Assembly (NCBI GenBank): GCA_963781785.1
Contig: CAWAHD010000005.1
Coordinates: forward strand, 1,922,001 to 1,986,000
Reading direction: 5' to 3'
Length of the DNA stretch: 64,000 nucleotides
From: CAWAHD01 sp963781785
GTDB taxonomy: Bacteria; Planctomycetota; Planctomycetia; Isosphaerales; Isosphaeraceae
Translations under genes and position numbers: made by a program
Shown: in pieces, positions 55,073-64,000 of the stretch
How positions within the stretch are numbered: the stretch's first letter is position 1
Layout: each line of letters opens with the position of its first letter
Notes under the pieces: generated by a model
Databases searched by the model: none
What the model saw: the letters and a program-made list of their open reading frames with translations, nothing else
What the model was told of the DNA's origin: nothing

Positions 55073-57915
55073 TCAGTTCGGACGCGCGGCGGACGCGTGC
55101 ACTCCGATCAGCCGTGCGGTCTCGGCCAGGAGTTGATTGATCGCCGGATCGGGACGATCCCGCGTCCGGTCAACCTTGGTTGCAGCTTGATCGTACCACC
55201 GGCGAGCCGACGACCGGTCGCCGAGCTGCCAGCAGGCCATCGACAGGAACAGCCAGTCGTCGGCGTCGCCGCCGTCGGCCATTGCGATGACCTTCTCGAG
55301 CGATTTCCGGCCGCCAGCCCAGTCGCCGAACCGGACCTGAGCCTGGCCGAGGCGGCTCCAGTAGCTCGCCTGATCCGGCTTGTCTTTGACCAGGGTCTCG
55401 GCCAGCTTGACCGCTTTCTCCGGAGCCGGGTTGGGGTAGAAGACGAGGTCCCAGGCGATGATCTCCTTGAGCGTCCTGCTCGAGGGCTCGAGCTCGAGGG
55501 CCAGGTCGAGACAGGGAAGCGCGTCACGCGGGCGGCCGGCCGCCAGCAGGTGATGCCCGAGCTGCTGGTTGTACGCCGAAGACTTGCGGCGATACTCGGG
55601 CTCCAAGGGGTACTGCCGCACCAGACCCGCGGCCAGTTGCACTGCCCTGGACAAGGGCCCCACGGCCGCCTGGATGCGTTCGCCGCGCCCGAGCACGCTG
55701 CCGACGTCAAAGTACTCCTCGGCGACTTTCATCTGCTCGACAGGCGTCAGCTCCAGCCGTGTCATCAGGCGATCCCAGGCCGGCAGGGCCCGAGCGTAGA
55801 ATTCTTCCTCTTTCTTCGGTTGATCGGTCAGGCAAAACGAATTCTGGCACACTTGTTCCAGCAAGTCGACGCACGCGCGGTGATACGCCGGGTCGGAACC
55901 GGTTTCTGGCGGCAACGTTTCCAGCAATTCAAGCGACATGTCATAAGCCCGGGCGCCCAGGTCAGAACGGCCGGTGGCATGCATCATGTCCCCCAGGTGC
56001 TTGTGGGCGACGATCAAGGCCAGCCGGTCGCCGTTCGAGGAGGGCGTGATTTGCTGGAGCACGTCGCGGGCCTCCGAGAGGACTTGCTCCATCTCGGGCA
56101 GCCGTCTCGGGAGTGACTGCTTGCGCTCGGGCAACCAGCGGGGGATGAAGAAGACGGCGCTCAAGCGAAGTGCATCCTGCACGAATCGGTGCTGGTACCG
56201 AGCGGTAGCCGGAAACTCCGCGAGCAGCGACCGATCGATCTCGATGGCGGTTCGCAGGGGTTTCTCGGCTTGCAGCGACCCCTGGAACTGTCGCGTCATG
56301 CGTGGACTGCTGATGGTCGTTCCCCAGTGGCTCATGAGCTCGGCTCGCTCATCGCGATAAACCGCGCTTTGGGGGTCGAGCGCCAGCAGGCCTTTCAGCA
56401 TCGCATCGGCCGCGCGATAGGCCTCCTCGGCCGAGTCCAATTCGCACAGGCCGGCCTTGATGTCACCGACCCGGGCGTAGGCCTTGGCGCCGGCCAATCG
56501 TGCCTGGCGATCCTGCGGGTTCTGAGCAGCCAGGCGTTCGTAGAGGCGGAGGGCCTCACTCAATGATTCCTGGACGGCCGGAGTGATCGGGGCTCGCTCG
56601 AGGTCTCGTTCACCCAGTTGAAGCGATCGGTCGAGGGCACGCAGGGCGAGATCGAGGTTTCCCTTGGTCCGGCGCTGTTCGGTCGTGAGAATGACCAGAC
56701 CAAGTACCAGCCCGATGAGCGTGAGCACGAGAACGGCGGCTGCCGCCCCCACGGCGGCTTTGTGGCGCTCTACCCATCGCGACGCGTGCTCGACCGGACC
56801 GGGGCGCCGAGCCATGATCGGCTGCCGATTCAGGAAGCGTCGCAGATCCTCGGCCAGCTCGCTGGCCGAGGAATAGCGATCCCCCGGCTCCTTGGCGGCC
56901 GCCTTCTGGATGATCGTTTCCAGATCGGCGGGGACCCTCCGGTTGAGCTTGCGCAGGTTCACCGGCTCTCGATCGGCGATCTGGTGCATGAGCTGCTGAC
57001 GGTCGCCGCCGTCCAACGCGGGACGGCCCGCCACAAGCTCGTACAACGTCACGCCCAGCGAGTAGACGTCGCTGCGGGCGTCGGTGACTCCACGTCCCAG
57101 TGCCTGCTCGGGACTCATGTAACGAATCGTGCCCAGCACGTCGCCGGAGAGCGTCAGATCGCTTTCAGATTGGAAGCGAGCCAGGCCGAAGTCGACCAGC
57201 CAGAGGTTGCCCCTGTCGTCCAGAAGCATGTTGGCAGGCTTGATATCGCGGTGGAGAATTCCCATCGCGTGCGCGTGCTCGATCGCCTCGGCAGCCTGGA
57301 GTCCGACGCGGGCCACCTCGACCCCTTCGAGTCCGAAAGTGTGACCGAGACACTCTGGGTCTTCTGCCTCGCGCCGCGACTCGAGGATGACCTGCGCGAG
57401 CGAGCGACCTTCGATGTACTGCATCGCGAAGTAGTGCACGCCGTGATCGATCCCGACAGCGAAGATCGGGACGATATGAGGATGCTTGAGCGCAGCCACG
57501 GCGTGGGCCTCGACATGGAACCGCGCGAGCTGGCGGGGGTCTGCGCGGCCGTGTGCGGCAAGGTCTTGAGGGCCACCCGCCGGCCGAGCGAGATTTGCTC
57601 GGCCTCGTACACGATTCCCATGCCGCCGCGCCCGACTTCGCGAACGATGCGGTAATCGCCCAGAGTGCTGGCCAGCGACAGAGTATCTGGCACGGACGGC
57701 GCGGCGCGCGGAGTACCGGCTTCAACGAGGCGGGCCATTGCCGCGACCGCAGGCAAGACTTGGCGCAAGGCCTCGGCGTGCTCACGATGAAGGGACGTAA
57801 AGATCTCCGGATCGATCGCCTCGCCCGACTGAACGTGTTTCAGATACTGGTCAACCAGTTCGGCCACGGCTTCGTCATTCGAACACCTGAACGAGGGGGC
57901 TCCGGTTGAAGTCAT
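55073..57915 (-). pseudogene. Ser/Thr protein kinase with TPR tail, one frameshift in the N-lobe
   Basis: Begins at ATG 57915, overlapping the sigma factor stop (ATGA). N-terminal domain LHREHAEALRQVLPAVAAMA; kinase start YRIVREVGRGGMGIVYEAEQ with ATP lysine in VALKTL. At about 57550 one missing base breaks the frame, which resumes as RQLARFHVEAHAVAALKHPH and continues open to the end: LHRDIKPANMLLD, VDFGLAR, YMSPEQALG, membrane helix (AAVGAAAAVLVLTLIGLVLG), then TPR repeats (RDALPCLDLALELEPSSRTL). Joined length about 947 residues. It is the partner of the preceding ECF sigma factor; likely a membrane signal transducer. Confidence 0.8.
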
Positions 57916-58532
57916 TGCCTTGTCTCCAGCTCGGCGCGAAGCCGCCTGAGCGCCCGCAGGTGGCGCACCTTTGCAGCCCCTTCGGTGATTCCGAGCGACG
58001 CGGCGATTTCCGCCATGGCAAGCTGGTCCACGTTTCGCAAGATCAGGACCTCACGGTCGGACGACGGCAGTCGCTTCAAAGCATCCGTCACACTGCGTCG
58101 CTCTTCGTCGCGGATCACGTGCTGGCTGGGGCTGGTCCCGCTCGCGGCCAGACGCTCAACCAGGTTTGTCATGGACTCACTGCCAAACCGGGGCGCGACA
58201 CATTCCTCTCGAGAAACCGTTCGTCGCTTGGTGCCGATGTGGAACCGGCGAAGCTTGGCGATTCGCTCTGACGCGAATTGCCACAACCAGGCCGCCAGCG
58301 GCAGCGGGCGGGCTTGCAGGTAGGCCGGCAGGTCACGAGCCGCCGCGACCAGCGATTCCTGGACGACGTCAGAGGCATCGGCTCGCGTGGCCAGGCGGCG
58401 ATCGAGCCGCGCGGCGATCATCCGCCGGAGCCGCTCGCGGTGCCCCGCTAGCAGAGCTTCCGCCGCCGATGAATCGCCACGGCTGGCTCGCTCGATCAAC
58501 TCCTCGGTGTCGAAGGCTCTGACGGGTCTCAC
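57912..58532 (-). CDS. ECF-type RNA polymerase sigma factor
   Basis: 206 residues from ATG 58532. Region 2: IAARLDRRLATRADASDVVQ and LPLAAWLWQFASERIAKLRR; region 4: ALKRLPSSDREVLILRNVDQ and LAMAEIAASLGITEGAAKVR. The 3' end overlaps the kinase gene by 4 bases, so translation is coupled. The pairing of ECF sigma and kinase mirrors 42473-47219, though the two sigma factors are not close relatives by eye. Confidence 0.85.
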   Translation of the reverse strand: MRPVRAFDTEELIERASRGDSSAAEALLAGHRERLRRMIAARLDRRLATRADASDVVQESLVAAARDLPAYLQARPLPLAAWLWQFASERIAKLRRFHIGTKRRTVSREECVAPRFGSESMTNLVERLAASGTSPSQHVIRDEERRSVTDALKRLPSSDREVLILRNVDQLAMAEIAASLGITEGAAKVRHLRALRRLRAELETRQ

Positions 58533-58724
58533 TCACTTGCCTCCCTGGTTATTCCCTCCCGGTTGGCTGAAAAGGTTACAGATCGATTCGCCAACGCGGC
58601 ATCCGGATCGCGCTGTCGCACGACCGTGCAATTATTGTAAACTCCTCCGTGAGGAGCCGGCGATCCGTGATTTCGACCAAGCCGCCTGGCAGAGCCAAGC
58701 CTGTGGAAGGAGCATCGCACAATC

Positions 58725-60691
58725 ATGTTTCTGGCGAATGGGAAAATGGAGCAATGGAGTCCGGCCGCCCTGGTCGCAGGTCTGCTGGCCTCGGGTTTCT
58801 TGCTGGCATTGCCCTGGTGGTTGCTCGAGGCGGCCCGAGCCGACCAACCGAAGCCGGCGGCAAAGGGGACTGAGGCCGGCCTGCCCAAAGGCTGGATGGG
58901 CGGCTCGGCGAATTTCGGGGCTTACGAGTCGGGCATCGATCGCACGGTGTTTCACGGCGGCAAGTCCAGCGCGTACGTCCGGATGAAGGGGGCGGCGCCG
59001 GCCGACTTCGGCACGCTGATGCAGACGATCCAGGCCGAGCACTATCACGGCAAGCGCGTCCGCCTGTCGGCATACCTCAAGACCGAGGACGCCAAGGCCG
59101 GCGCCGCTCTCTGGATGCGGGTCGACGGCACGGACGCCACTCTGGCTTTCGACAATATGGACTCGCGGCGCGTCCGCGGAACGAAGGACTGGCAGAAGGC
59201 CGAGATCGTTCTGGATGTCTCCGAGAAAGCGCGCTATGTCGCCCTGGGATTGCTCCTGGCCGGCGAGGGCAAGGTCTGGATGGACGAGGTTCGCATCGAG
59301 GCGGTCGGCAAGGATGTACCCTCGACGAACATGTTCGACCAGGAGCAGAAGGCCGAGCTCGGCGTGCAGTTCGGCGCGGCCAAGCCGGTCAACCTCGACT
59401 TCGAAGAAGGGATCGGCGACCCGGGAATGGCTTTGTCGTCCCCTGGCGTCGAGGCGACGCCGCTCACAAAGGAGCAGAAGGAGTGGCTGCGCACCACCGC
59501 CATCCCGTTCGACACAGCCGAGCCGGGCCGGGGCTTTGCCGACCTCCAGCCGCTCAAGAAGGTGATCGGCAGCGCCCGGATCGTGGCCCTCGGCGAGGCC
59601 ACCCACGGCACCAGCGAGTTCTTCAAGATGAAGCACCGCCTGACCGAGTTCCTCGCCAGTGAGATGGGTTTCCATCTCTTCGCCATCGAGGCCAACATGC
59701 CCGAGGCCTATCGCGTCAACGAGTACGTGTTGACCGGCAAGGGCGACCCCAAGGAGCTGCTCCGCGGCATGTACTTCTGGACCTGGGACACGCAGGAGGT
59801 CCTCGACATGATCGTCTGGATGCGCCGGTTCAACCAGTCGGGCAAAGGGCGGATCGAGTTCCTCGGCTTCGACATGCAGTTCGGCCAGGTGGCGCTGGCC
59901 AACGTGCGAGCGTTCGTCGCCGGGGTTGATCAAGACTACGTTGCAGCCCTGGAGAAAGCCTACGAAGGGTTGGGCGACTACTGGGGCACGATGGAGCGTG
60001 CGCAAGCGGCGCCGCCTTGCCGGCCACGGAGAAGGAGGCGCGGAGGAACCGAGCCTGGGAGGTCGTCAAGCACCTGGAGGAGTCGCGTGCCAACTACGTG
60101 AAGAAGGCTGCTGCGGACGAGGTCGATCGCGCGATCCAGGACGCGCGGATTGCGGCCCAGGCGGTCGAGACCCAGACCAGTCCGAGCGGCCTCTACCGTG
60201 ACCGGTGCATGGCCGAGAATGTGACGTGGATCCTCGATCACGCGGCGCGGGACTCGAAGATCGTGCTGTGGGCGCACAACGGTCACGTGGGCAAGCAGCC
60301 AGGCTCGATGGGATTCAACCTGGCGAAACGGTACGGCGAAGCCATGGTCGTGGTCGGCTTCACCTGCCACGAGGGCCGGTACACGGCTGTCCGGCAGGGG
60401 CGCGGGCTGGTGGATGACAACAAATTGCTGCCGCCGACACCGGGAAGCCTGGAGCGGACCTTGGTCGACACGGGGTTGCCGCGCCTGGTGCTCGACCTGC
60501 GCAAGGCATCGCGCGACGCCCCCGAGTCGTCCTGGGCCCGCCGCCCGCACGACCTGCGCTCGATCGGCGCCCTGGCGATGGACCGGCAGTTCTACCCCGT
60601 CGTGGTCCCGGACGCGTACGACGTGCTCATCTATTTCGACAAGACCAAGGCATCGGCATGCTTCCGCGCGAGCGGGGTGGCTCAGCACTGA
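58725..60691 (+). pseudogene. Erythromycin-esterase-like protein, exported, one frameshift
   Basis: A signal peptide or anchor (ALVAGLLASGFLLALPWWLL) is followed by a beta-sandwich domain (residues about 45-205; GLLLAGEGKVWMDEVRIEAV) and the esterase-like domain: RIVALGEATHGTSEFFKMKH, FHLFAIEANMPEAYRVNEYV, and near the end KIVLWAHNGHVGKQPGSMGF. Those E-H and H-x-G-H motifs are the active-site signatures of the erythromycin esterase superfamily. The frame changes at about 60010 (one missing base) and resumes as LPATEKEARRNRAWEVVKHL. ATG 58746 is an alternative start. Most family members outside pathogens do not act on macrolides; the true substrate is unknown. Confidence 0.75.
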
Positions 60692-60803
60692 CAGCGGTCG
60701 CCGGAGCCGTTCGATGAATCGAAGTCAGCAAGTTCCTGACGAGCCGGCATCACCGGCTCGCCAGAAACCTCGAACACGATTTCTTTCGCCAGTCACCTCC
60801 CGC

Positions 60804-63773
60804 TCACGGCTCGTTGGCGTTCAAGTTCGCCTTCAGCACCAGGTCGATCCGATGGTGGATCTCCTTCAAGTGGGCCAGTGAGGTGTCGTCGATCTTGACG
60901 TCTTTCTGGCCGGTCACCTTGTCGATCTTCTGGCCAATCTCCTCGAGGTGGAGTCGCGCCAGGTTCTTGGCGTCGGGCGGTGCCGAGCCCATGTCGCCGT
61001 AGAAGACGATATAGCGGTAGCCCAGGCCGTACATGTTGTCGTTCTTGGGCCCCAGAACCATTTTGCTCAGCCGCTTGATGTACTCGCGCTGAAGGTTCCG
61101 GCGGATCGTGGAAATGCTGAACTGTTTCCCGTCTCCCGCGGGCGCCGACAGCTCTGAGAAGATGCCCTCGGAGAGCGACCGGAAGATCTCGGCGATCTTC
61201 ACCGGGTCCGATCCGGGGTCGCTCTGGAGCGCCTGGTTCTGGATCCGCTGGAGCACGCTGGAGTCGAGGCACTGGTCCAGCACAATCTCCTGGATGTTCA
61301 GGATCATCCGGTAGATCGGGTAATCCCTGTCTCCATAGTAATAGTAGCGGCTGTCCTGCCACGATTCGGTGATCAGCTTGCGCAACAGGCCCGGCGAAAA
61401 ATGGAATGCCTTGTCGCTCAGGATCTGGTCGACCAGCATCGCCAGGGCCTCACGCTGCCTGGCACCGCTGATCGGCGTGACCGGATCGCGTGCCTTCTCG
61501 GTTCCCTTGAAGTCGCGGTTGACCGACTGGCCGCCGATGTACTCCGACGCAAGGTAGGCCCCGTTGCCGAACTGGCTGATGCACGTGCTGAAGGCCGAGT
61601 GCAAGCGTTTCCACGACTCGTTCTCACGAACGACCTTCTGGTCGAGGTCCTTGAGCAGCTCGGTGGCCATCTCCATCCGCTGCTTGCCGTAAGCCAGTGT
61701 GTCGTTCGTCAAATCATACGTGTTGACCTGAGGGTCGTTGTCAGCGAAGTCGTCGTCGGTGCCGAAGGCCAGATCGGGATCGGGCGACCGGGCGGCGATC
61801 TTCTTGAGTTCGGCGGCCTCGTCTCCTTCGACCGGCTTGTACGCATACTCGATGGCCCAGTAGTCATAAGGGCCGATCGTGGTCGAGGCGTAGTCTCCCT
61901 GTTTCTGGCCCTTGGGAGCGATGTTGATCGGGTTGTAGTCCATCACGCTGCCGGTCATCCCCTTCGAGCGAGTGACCGACGTGTCGTTGATCTGCTCAGG
62001 CCGGAGCATGATGCTGGCCTTGAAGTTGTGCCTCAGGCCCAGCGAGTGGCCGACCTCGTGCATCACGACTTCCTTGATCGCCTGGCCCAGGAACTCCTCG
62101 GGGAGCTTGGGCTCCTTGTCCTTCTTGTCTTTGTCTTTCTCCTTTTCGGCGTCGGCGTCGGCCAGCATGGCCAAGGCCAGCGAGGCAAACCGCATCTCAC
62201 CGGACTTGCCGGCCGCGTAGTTGCAAGACGTGAGCCGGCCCTCGGTCATGCGGCGGAAGAGGTGGGCCTGGATCGGGTCCCAACCGGAGGGGACCACGTC
62301 CACGGCGATGGGGACCGATCCGCCCGGCGCACCGAGGCCGCCCTTCTGATTTCCCAGCAGCGCTTGATTGAGCGATAGTGCGCGGCGGCTCCCGGGCGGT
62401 GGTGTGGGAAAGCCGAAGCCGTGCTTCATGGCCATGATCGGGCTGATGACCTCTCCCATGGCCAGCGGGATCACCGGGCCGGAAAGGTCAAGACCCGCGC
62501 CCGTGGGCGTGGGCACGCCCACTAAAAACGCGTATTCTTCCTTCCATGTCTTGATCCAACTGGCGTCGTAGATCACGTCGCCGTCGATCATCTCGCCGGT
62601 CATCGGATCGCTGCGCAAGCCCGACATGGCGAACGTCGATCCCGTGGTGATCCACCGGAGTGTGCAGTAGTTGATGTCCTCGGGCTCGAAGTCGTCCTGG
62701 GCGTTCTGCCACCGCACGGCCACCGCGTCCAGGATGCCGATCTTCTCGAACGCCTTGTTCCATTCGAGAATGCCTTGCTGGACGTAGGGGCGGAATTCGA
62801 TGGGCACGTTGTCCTCGATCCACCAGACGATCTGTTTCTTCGGGGGCGAAAGTTTCGCCTTGGGATCATTCTTCTCGAGCCGCCAGCGGTTGATCATCCG
62901 GCGGGCGTCGGTATCGGGGTCGGGCTGGCCGTAGTCGGTGACGGCGTTCAAGAAATGCCCCACCCGGTAGTCGGCCATCCGCGGGTGGTATCCCGGATCA
63001 GGCGTCTTGCACAGGCTGTAGTGGATCACCATGGTGACCCCCCGCGAATCGACAATCGGCGACGCCCCTCCGAAGTAGTAGTAGCGGCCAAAGTTGGCGC
63101 CGCTGAAGGTCGCTTCGACCTGGATCTCGACGTTGTTGGGATACGCGCGGATCTTGAACCAGCGCGATCGGTTCTTGTCCAGGTTGCCGAATCCAACCTG
63201 GGCGAAGTCGGTCAAGAAGATGTCGGCAAAGTCGATCACGAGCGAGCCGCCGGCGGGATTGATGCTCAAGATCGGCAGCGCCATGAGCACCGAGTCGGTG
63301 TAGTTCTGCTTGACCGCCTTGTCCAGCGGCGAGGCCGCGGGCGCGGTGAAATGGATGTTCTTGCGAACGAGCTGAAGGTTGTCGCCCACCCGCCGGAACA
63401 CGAGAACCCACTCGTCGCCGAAGTTCAGCGGAGAACCCGCACTGGCCATCCCGCGCACGATGACGATCGGCGCCAGGATCGGCTGATCGAGCTGCTGGGG
63501 CTTGATCTCGGCGTACAGGTGCTGCTCTTTCTCGTGCAGCGTGATGAAGCCCTCGTATTTCTTGGATTCCTTGGTGAGCTCATTGAAATCGTGAAACTTC
63601 TTGGGCTCACCGGCCTTCCCTGCGACCTTCTCCGCGGCCTTGATGTCCACTCCCGGCGGCACCGCAAGGCCAGCCGGATTCTGCTGCCGTCCCTGGGCGA
63701 CGGGCAGCACTGCGCTCCCGAACGCAACCATGGTCACCCCGGACAGTCGCGCCAATAACAGTCGCCTCGTCAT
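60804..63773 (-). CDS. Large exported zinc metalloprotease (DUF5117/DUF4953-type)
   Basis: 989 residues from ATG 63773 with GGGAGAG upstream; the frame is open to 63887 but without a signal. Signal peptide about residues 1-28 (LARLSGVTMVAFGSAVLPVA). DUF5117-like part: YEGFITLHEKEQHLYAEIKP and FKIRAYPNNVEIQVEATFSG. The catalytic zinc motif is VVMHEVGHSLGLRHNFKASI (H-E-x-x-H-x-x-G-x-x-H, about 61990-62065) followed by a Met-turn-like SVMDYNP. KDLDQKVVRENESWKRL and MLVDQILSDKAFHFSPGLLR belong to the C-terminal part. The family is found in Bacteroidetes and planctomycetes as periplasmic or surface proteases. Frame intact over 3 kb. Confidence 0.85.
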   Translation of the reverse strand: MTRRLLLARLSGVTMVAFGSAVLPVAQGRQQNPAGLAVPPGVDIKAAEKVAGKAGEPKKFHDFNELTKESKKYEGFITLHEKEQHLYAEIKPQQLDQPILAPIVIVRGMASAGSPLNFGDEWVLVFRRVGDNLQLVRKNIHFTAPAASPLDKAVKQNYTDSVLMALPILSINPAGGSLVIDFADIFLTDFAQVGFGNLDKNRSRWFKIRAYPNNVEIQVEATFSGANFGRYYYFGGASPIVDSRGVTMVIHYSLCKTPDPGYHPRMADYRVGHFLNAVTDYGQPDPDTDARRMINRWRLEKNDPKAKLSPPKKQIVWWIEDNVPIEFRPYVQQGILEWNKAFEKIGILDAVAVRWQNAQDDFEPEDINYCTLRWITTGSTFAMSGLRSDPMTGEMIDGDVIYDASWIKTWKEEYAFLVGVPTPTGAGLDLSGPVIPLAMGEVISPIMAMKHGFGFPTPPPGSRRALSLNQALLGNQKGGLGAPGGSVPIAVDVVPSGWDPIQAHLFRRMTEGRLTSCNYAAGKSGEMRFASLALAMLADADAEKEKDKDKKDKEPKLPEEFLGQAIKEVVMHEVGHSLGLRHNFKASIMLRPEQINDTSVTRSKGMTGSVMDYNPINIAPKGQKQGDYASTTIGPYDYWAIEYAYKPVEGDEAAELKKIAARSPDPDLAFGTDDDFADNDPQVNTYDLTNDTLAYGKQRMEMATELLKDLDQKVVRENESWKRLHSAFSTCISQFGNGAYLASEYIGGQSVNRDFKGTEKARDPVTPISGARQREALAMLVDQILSDKAFHFSPGLLRKLITESWQDSRYYYYGDRDYPIYRMILNIQEIVLDQCLDSSVLQRIQNQALQSDPGSDPVKIAEIFRSLSEGIFSELSAPAGDGKQFSISTIRRNLQREYIKRLSKMVLGPKNDNMYGLGYRYIVFYGDMGSAPPDAKNLARLHLEEIGQKIDKVTGQKDVKIDDTSLAHLKEIHHRIDLVLKANLNANEP

Positions 63774-64000
63774 GCGTTCTCTCCCGTCTCGACGTCCAGT
63801 ACCTGCGCCCGCGATGTGGTGTGCGAGGTACGTTCCCGTTGTTAAACATTCGCGCAATTGCGCAATCTCCGCACACGGCATTCTCACGCACAGGGTGGGG
63901 CTCGTACAAGAGTCAGTCCGATTTTTCTCGGTGTGAGATGGGATGAGTGCGAGCGGCGCGGGCCTCGCCTGGGCTCTCGGCGACGCTCTTATCCCAGGGG
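63774..64000. other. Upstream region of the metalloprotease and window edge
   Basis: Holds the ribosome binding site of the metalloprotease. GCGCAATTGCGC (63853-63864) is a perfect 12-base palindrome in the likely promoter region. The last 60 bases could be the 3' end of a gene on the - strand, but nothing is recognisable. Confidence 0.35.

Overview
The window reads as planctomycete DNA, most likely from an Isosphaeraceae-type organism (inference from gene content; no rRNA or other marker is present). It is GC-rich, carries five large Ser/Thr kinases with TPR or helical-repeat tails, ECF sigma factors coupled to kinases, WD40/STAND proteins, secreted proteins with the short 'LEERSLLS/LELCEARTLLS'-type N-terminal motif, a PEP-CTERM protein, a sedolisin and an MBOAT acyltransferase.

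The most striking structure runs from about 7.8 to 48.0 kb. Eight 3'-terminal fragments of a tRNA-Leu(CAA) gene lie there, all on the + strand (ends at 7980, 20337, 24126, 27684, 37114, 39152, 41806 and 48009). None has the 5' acceptor strand or the start of the D-arm, so none is a working tRNA. Six sit at the end of a shared module of 198-206 bp that opens with three TTGGNAACA-type direct repeats about one helical turn apart. The fragments look like att sites left by repeated integration into one tRNA-Leu gene that lies outside the window. They cut the region into seven inter-att segments of 2.0 to 12.4 kb. The only integrase trace seen is a short N-terminal remnant after copy 2.

Layout: 1-2 kb, an XRE regulator (cut by the edge) divergent from an AbiE-type toxin-antitoxin pair whose toxin gene has an in-frame stop. 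2.4-7.5 kb, a kinase-TPR gene, a YciI/DGPF protein and a DUF1579 protein. 8.6-20.2 kb (first att-bounded segment), a two-gene system: an intact kinase-TIR-DUF4062-like-TIR protein translationally coupled to a giant nSTAND1 NTPase-TM-WD40-TPR-jelly-roll gene that is now frameshifted. 20.3-24.1 kb, integrase remnant and secreted FG-GAP metalloprotease. 24.1-27.7 kb, a second copy of the kinase-TPR family, on the - strand. 27.7-37.1 kb, Uma2 remnant, an acyltransferase with inserted ankyrin repeats, small membrane proteins, DUF4304, SUKH, an S51 peptidase between direct repeats, and a small protein with an HNH endonuclease. 37.1-41.8 kb, truncated secreted beta-helix and TIGR03118 proteins. 41.8-48.0 kb, serine-recombinase stub, ECF sigma factor and kinase with helical repeats, and a truncated conserved protein. 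From 48.0 kb on the gene content looks more like ordinary chromosome: PIN toxin module, MBOAT, sedolisin, DCC protein, PEP-CTERM protein, sigma factor-kinase pair, erythromycin-esterase-like protein and a large zinc metalloprotease.

Many genes contain single-base frameshifts (about twenty in the window). They are densest in the att-bounded region but also occur beyond it. From sequence alone I cannot tell true decay of an island from residual assembly errors, so coordinates of broken genes are given as the span that homology or domain continuity supports. Family names come from recognising motifs by eye, not from a search.
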